64,000 bases of DNA from Gymnogyps californianus (taxonomy: Eukaryota; Chordata; Aves; Accipitriformes; Cathartidae), in the NCBI RefSeq assembly GCF_018139145.2, contig NC_059471.1:209269494-209333493 (forward strand), read 5' to 3'. Within the stretch, counting starts at the first letter, position 1. Each line of letters opens with the position of its first letter. Of the stretch, positions 60,532-64,000 are shown in pieces. The translations under genes and the position numbers were made by a program. The notes under the pieces were generated by a model, which saw only the letters and a list, made by a program, of their open reading frames with translations, searched no databases and was not told the origin of the DNA.

Positions 60532-63208
60532 AAAAACGAGTTTCAGTCTGTTCAAAAGGAGGCATTGACCTTAAGCAATGGAAACAAGAAGCTTCACATC
60601 CTTCTTTCTAACTTTTTTTATGCCCTTTTAAAGTGAAATTGGTCAGACATTATTTACTGCTATGAGAAGGGGATCTGGCAAACCATTCCAGTGTTTGAGA
60701 ACCTGGAAATGATTATTTTTTCAGATACAAAACTACACTTTCAAACTGATAAAAAAGTGGGAAAGATTTAATAACTACAGTAACACTGTCTGGGCAAACA
60801 TGCAGTGGAACAATTTCTGTTACTAGGTTATGGAGTTGTCAACACATGAACAAACTCATCAGGTCTCGGATTAGATGTGGACTGAGATTGCCAGAGCTAC
60901 ATCTGAGATAACACTGTGGAAAATCATCAAAGTTACCAGCATGGGATGGCAGGATCAGAATTTTCCCAGAGCTTTTCAAGGGAGACTATTCAGTCCTAGA
61001 TGGGGTTTTATTTAAAGGAAACAACCCGGCAATTCCTAAGGTGTTACAGGAATATATATTCAAAAGGATATGTAAAAGTCATTTCATGGTCCAAAAACAC
61101 CTTAGAGGAAGGGCAAAAACATTTTATAACAACCCAAAGTGAACAGTGAAATAAAGAACATTGGCAGGGATTACCACATGAGCCAAAACTAAGAGAAAGA
61201 GTGATAAAGTCATGCTAATGATAAAGGAAAATCAGCACCTCGAAGGCAAGCAGACATAGATGATATTGTTTAAATTGGCAAGGACAAATATACATGTGTT
61301 AGAATATAATACTGACTTGCTAGAGATGACTTTAGCAGAAAATACTGCAGCTAAACATGTAGCCATATGTACTAAATCTTTTTTTGCTAAACCAGCTCTA
61401 CATCTAATAGAAACCTATTACATAGAAAATTCTGCCACAGATTAGCTAGTGTTATTTTAAGCAGTTTTAGTACAGGTTTAGAATGCAACCATTAATTGAT
61501 ATTATCCCTAATGTTATATGTAAGCAAGAAAATGGTGCCGAAATGGAAAACAAAAAAACAAAAAAACAACTAATAAAAAACCTGTGGAGTTGCACTCTTA
61601 ATGGTGCTAAGCATGACTGACTTGTGGAGTGCTACCAATGAATCTGACATGGGGTGCTATCTGTTCCACAGAGAATAGAAAACTTTAATAGGATGTCAGA
61701 CCCAACACTAAAAGTAAAGAGACAATTAGGAAAAAATAAAAACTTAGTTTGACCTGGTGCCACCAAGACAAGTCACCATTTTATGAAAATGAAGTGAGAA
61801 TATGTTGTGAGAATAGATGGTCACCAGTGGCATACTTTGGATGAAACTGTCACTCCAAACTGACACATACTTTGAAGAAAGGGTAATAACTTTACAAATC
61901 TTGGAGAGACATTTGAAAAGGTCACTTCCCCTAAGGAAGTGTCACTTGGGTAAGAGTTGCAGCAAATTGACACAGTGAAACCTGTGGGCATGGCATAACC
62001 AAAAATAAATGGGACTGATGGTCCCAATGGGAAGGCACGAAGATTTCTGGGACAGCATGTCAGAGGCTGCTGGTCACTTTAGAGCATTTACAACTAATGA
62101 ATAAAATATAAGTAAAAAAGACGTTATAAATATTTGAAATTCTGTATTATGCTAATGATACTTTTTTTTTGATGCTTGGCTGTGAAAAGAAGACATGGGA
62201 TTCTATATTTTTAATAAGCTTTTTCACACGTCTGTTGAACTAGTGCTAAATTTACGTGGTGTCTCATATAAATAGTACTGCTCAGTTAGAAAACCCAGGA
62301 GCTAAACGATGCACAGTTTACTCCAATATCTGGACTCTGGGCAAGTTTGAAGGAATACAGCAGTAACAAAGTTATAAAAGTTGGGGCAATAGCCTTTTTT
62401 CTCATCTCTTGCCCATCTGAGAGTGAGTCTTAAGAAAAGCACAAAAAAGTAGATGAACAGGCTCAATTTCATGGCTGAAACATCAGCAGTAGAGGAGCCA
62501 GAGCAACAGGAAAATAAAAACATTTAAGTGCCACCCAGACGAACCATTTAATCTTTCTTTTAAAAGATTTATCTAAATAATTTTGCTACACCTTTGTTAA
62601 CACTAGAAACGTTTAGTGCTGCTGCTGCTTTGAAAAATACTACTCTGATTTGCCTTTCCAGTTCCTTCTGTAATTTGTTTTCCCAGATGTCTTCCTGTTG
62701 CATTAACATCACCAGGATAAGCTGTTTGGTGCAGGATGAATCGGCTTCTGCTTCTCTGAATCCCACTCACAGGTATTGCTACTCGCAGGTATTGTAGATC
62801 GGGTGGACTCTTGCCTCTGATATTCCTGAGAATGAATCTTCAAGCCACTAACTTTAAAAAGAAACATCTCCCCCAAAAAGGTTACAGTTGATTCATATAT
62901 TACTCACAGGTCATATCAGGCTATGTCTTATCTTCTAAAAAAATGGGTTTTAGTCCGAGTCTAAATTATGCTAGTATGCTACTTCCATCATCATCAGAAG
63001 ATCAGCTGTGTTATAAACACAGCAAAAGCAATTATTCAGGTAGTAGTTTCTGCAGTTCACATAGCTGGAGCTTTTATCCTGCTGTGAAAAATCACTGATG
63101 ATCTCTTATCTTTGCTTCTTTAGATCATCAATAACAAATTCTCCCCATTCTTCTATTGTATAACCAAGGTTTCAAAAGTGTATTTGCAATTGATCTGGTT
63201 ACAGTTTA

Positions 63209-63266
63209 ATGTGTGTGTGTATGTGTATCACACATGATACATGATGCATGTGTATCCATACATGAT
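63209..63266. repeat. TG repeat with small inverted repeats
   Basis: GTGTGTGTGTATGTGTATCA is followed by ACACATGATACATGATGCAT and related CATGTGTATCCATACATG near-palindromes. Several overlapping 6-9 bp stems are possible. A degraded TG/CA microsatellite is the simplest reading. Confidence 0.8.
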
Positions 63267-64000
63267 AATGATTTACCAAGTAGTATATTGAAGATGAAAC
63301 CAATTGCATTTCATGTAAAGGATAGCACCTTAGTCATCTGATTACTATCCAGAGACAAAAAATCCCACTACAGTCATTGAATGGCATTTGTGTGGAGTAT
63401 GTACTCCAAGACCCCCTGCCCTGACAATGTTATTTTATCGTTTCTGTACTTTTATTGATTTCTTACCCATTTCAGTTGGGAATTCCATTTTTCCATGGAG
63501 ATTAATTTTACAGTCATAAAACCTTTGCTTCATTGTGATTCTTTCTTTGCTATTTTCACACTAATACGATATTTTGGAAGGGAAATGTTAACAGACCTAA
63601 CTAACGAATTTAAAAAATCTCCATGTAAAGACAACTTCAAAGAATTGTTCAATGACTATGCTGTAAATTGTTACCTCCTTTCATTAACCTTCCAGTCAGT
63701 CATAGCTTTTGCTGGAGTGGGAAGCTAAGGTGACCCCTTAAATTTTAGGCTGCTCCCATTTATGTTCAAATCTTTCTATTGTCTACTCTATGACTGTGCT
63801 TCTTCCTAGGAGCTTGTTTTATCCTAGTTATGACAGGTAAATGCAAAATAGAGAGAGGTAGATTAGGTGGGTAAAACAGATCAGGTACTAGGTGGATAAT
63901 TCTGAGTCAAGGATTTTAAGCCTCTCGTGCAATCCCTAGAAACACTATTAATCCTAAGGAACTGACTTTGCAAATCTCAAATCAAGGCTGTAGGTGTATG

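Larger units (their letters stand above)
59653..64000. other. Intergenic DNA beyond the solo LTR
   Basis: AT-rich, no gene recognised. It contains a 9-bp tandem repeat (60506-60531), a CTG run at about 62618-62630, and a TG-rich block with small inverted repeats at about 63209-63266. Short frames up to 77 codons have no recognisable domain. Confidence 0.6.

Noticed and set aside
1..64000. CRISPR array, operon, tRNA or rRNA genes, or a novel prokaryote-like system
   Set aside because: No regularly spaced repeats, no dense co-directional genes and no tRNA/rRNA structure were seen. The sequence is clearly vertebrate non-coding DNA around one gene start.

Overview
The window is vertebrate nuclear DNA, AT-rich and almost entirely non-coding. 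It is most likely from a bird. The evidence is two truncated CR1 LINE 3' ends, a solo LTR whose TG...CA-bounded sequence I recognise as a family common in non-galliform birds, old L2/MIR-like remnants, and a degenerate palindromic repeat typical of sauropsid genomes. The species cannot be fixed from this sequence alone.

The only protein-coding gene I can support is SEMA3A (semaphorin-3A, collapsin-1) on the minus strand. Its first coding exon lies at 42805-42916: 37 codons plus one base, ending at a consensus GTAAGT donor. It encodes the signal peptide and the start of the mature protein, including KNNVPRLKLSYK, which is diagnostic of SEMA3A among class 3 semaphorins. The exon sits at the low-coordinate edge of a CpG island (about 42935-43450). 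That island carries two GCC/GGC triplet tracts, a three-copy 10-bp repeat and a GGGGCC hexanucleotide array, and a 27-base poly(dA) run lies just beyond it.

Layout. Positions 1-42804 are SEMA3A intron 1 (transcribed toward decreasing coordinates, continuing off the left edge); I found no second exon. The intron holds two CR1 fragments (about 11540-11800 and 15444-15698), ancient repeat relics, simple repeats and no recognised gene. Positions 42805-43450 are the first exon, 5' leader and promoter CpG island. Positions 43450-64000 are upstream intergenic DNA. This part contains a 603-bp solo LTR (59045-59647) with an exact 5-bp target duplication, on the same strand as SEMA3A and about 16 kb upstream of its start codon. 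It also contains an intact-looking palindromic relic (about 52180-52285) and a stretch open on both strands (51694-52119) that could be a conserved non-coding element.

The many short open frames elsewhere show no recognisable domains and look like chance. I see no operon, CRISPR array, new enzyme system or RNA gene. The most interesting points are the repeat architecture of the SEMA3A leader and promoter and the nearby solo LTR that could act as an alternative promoter.
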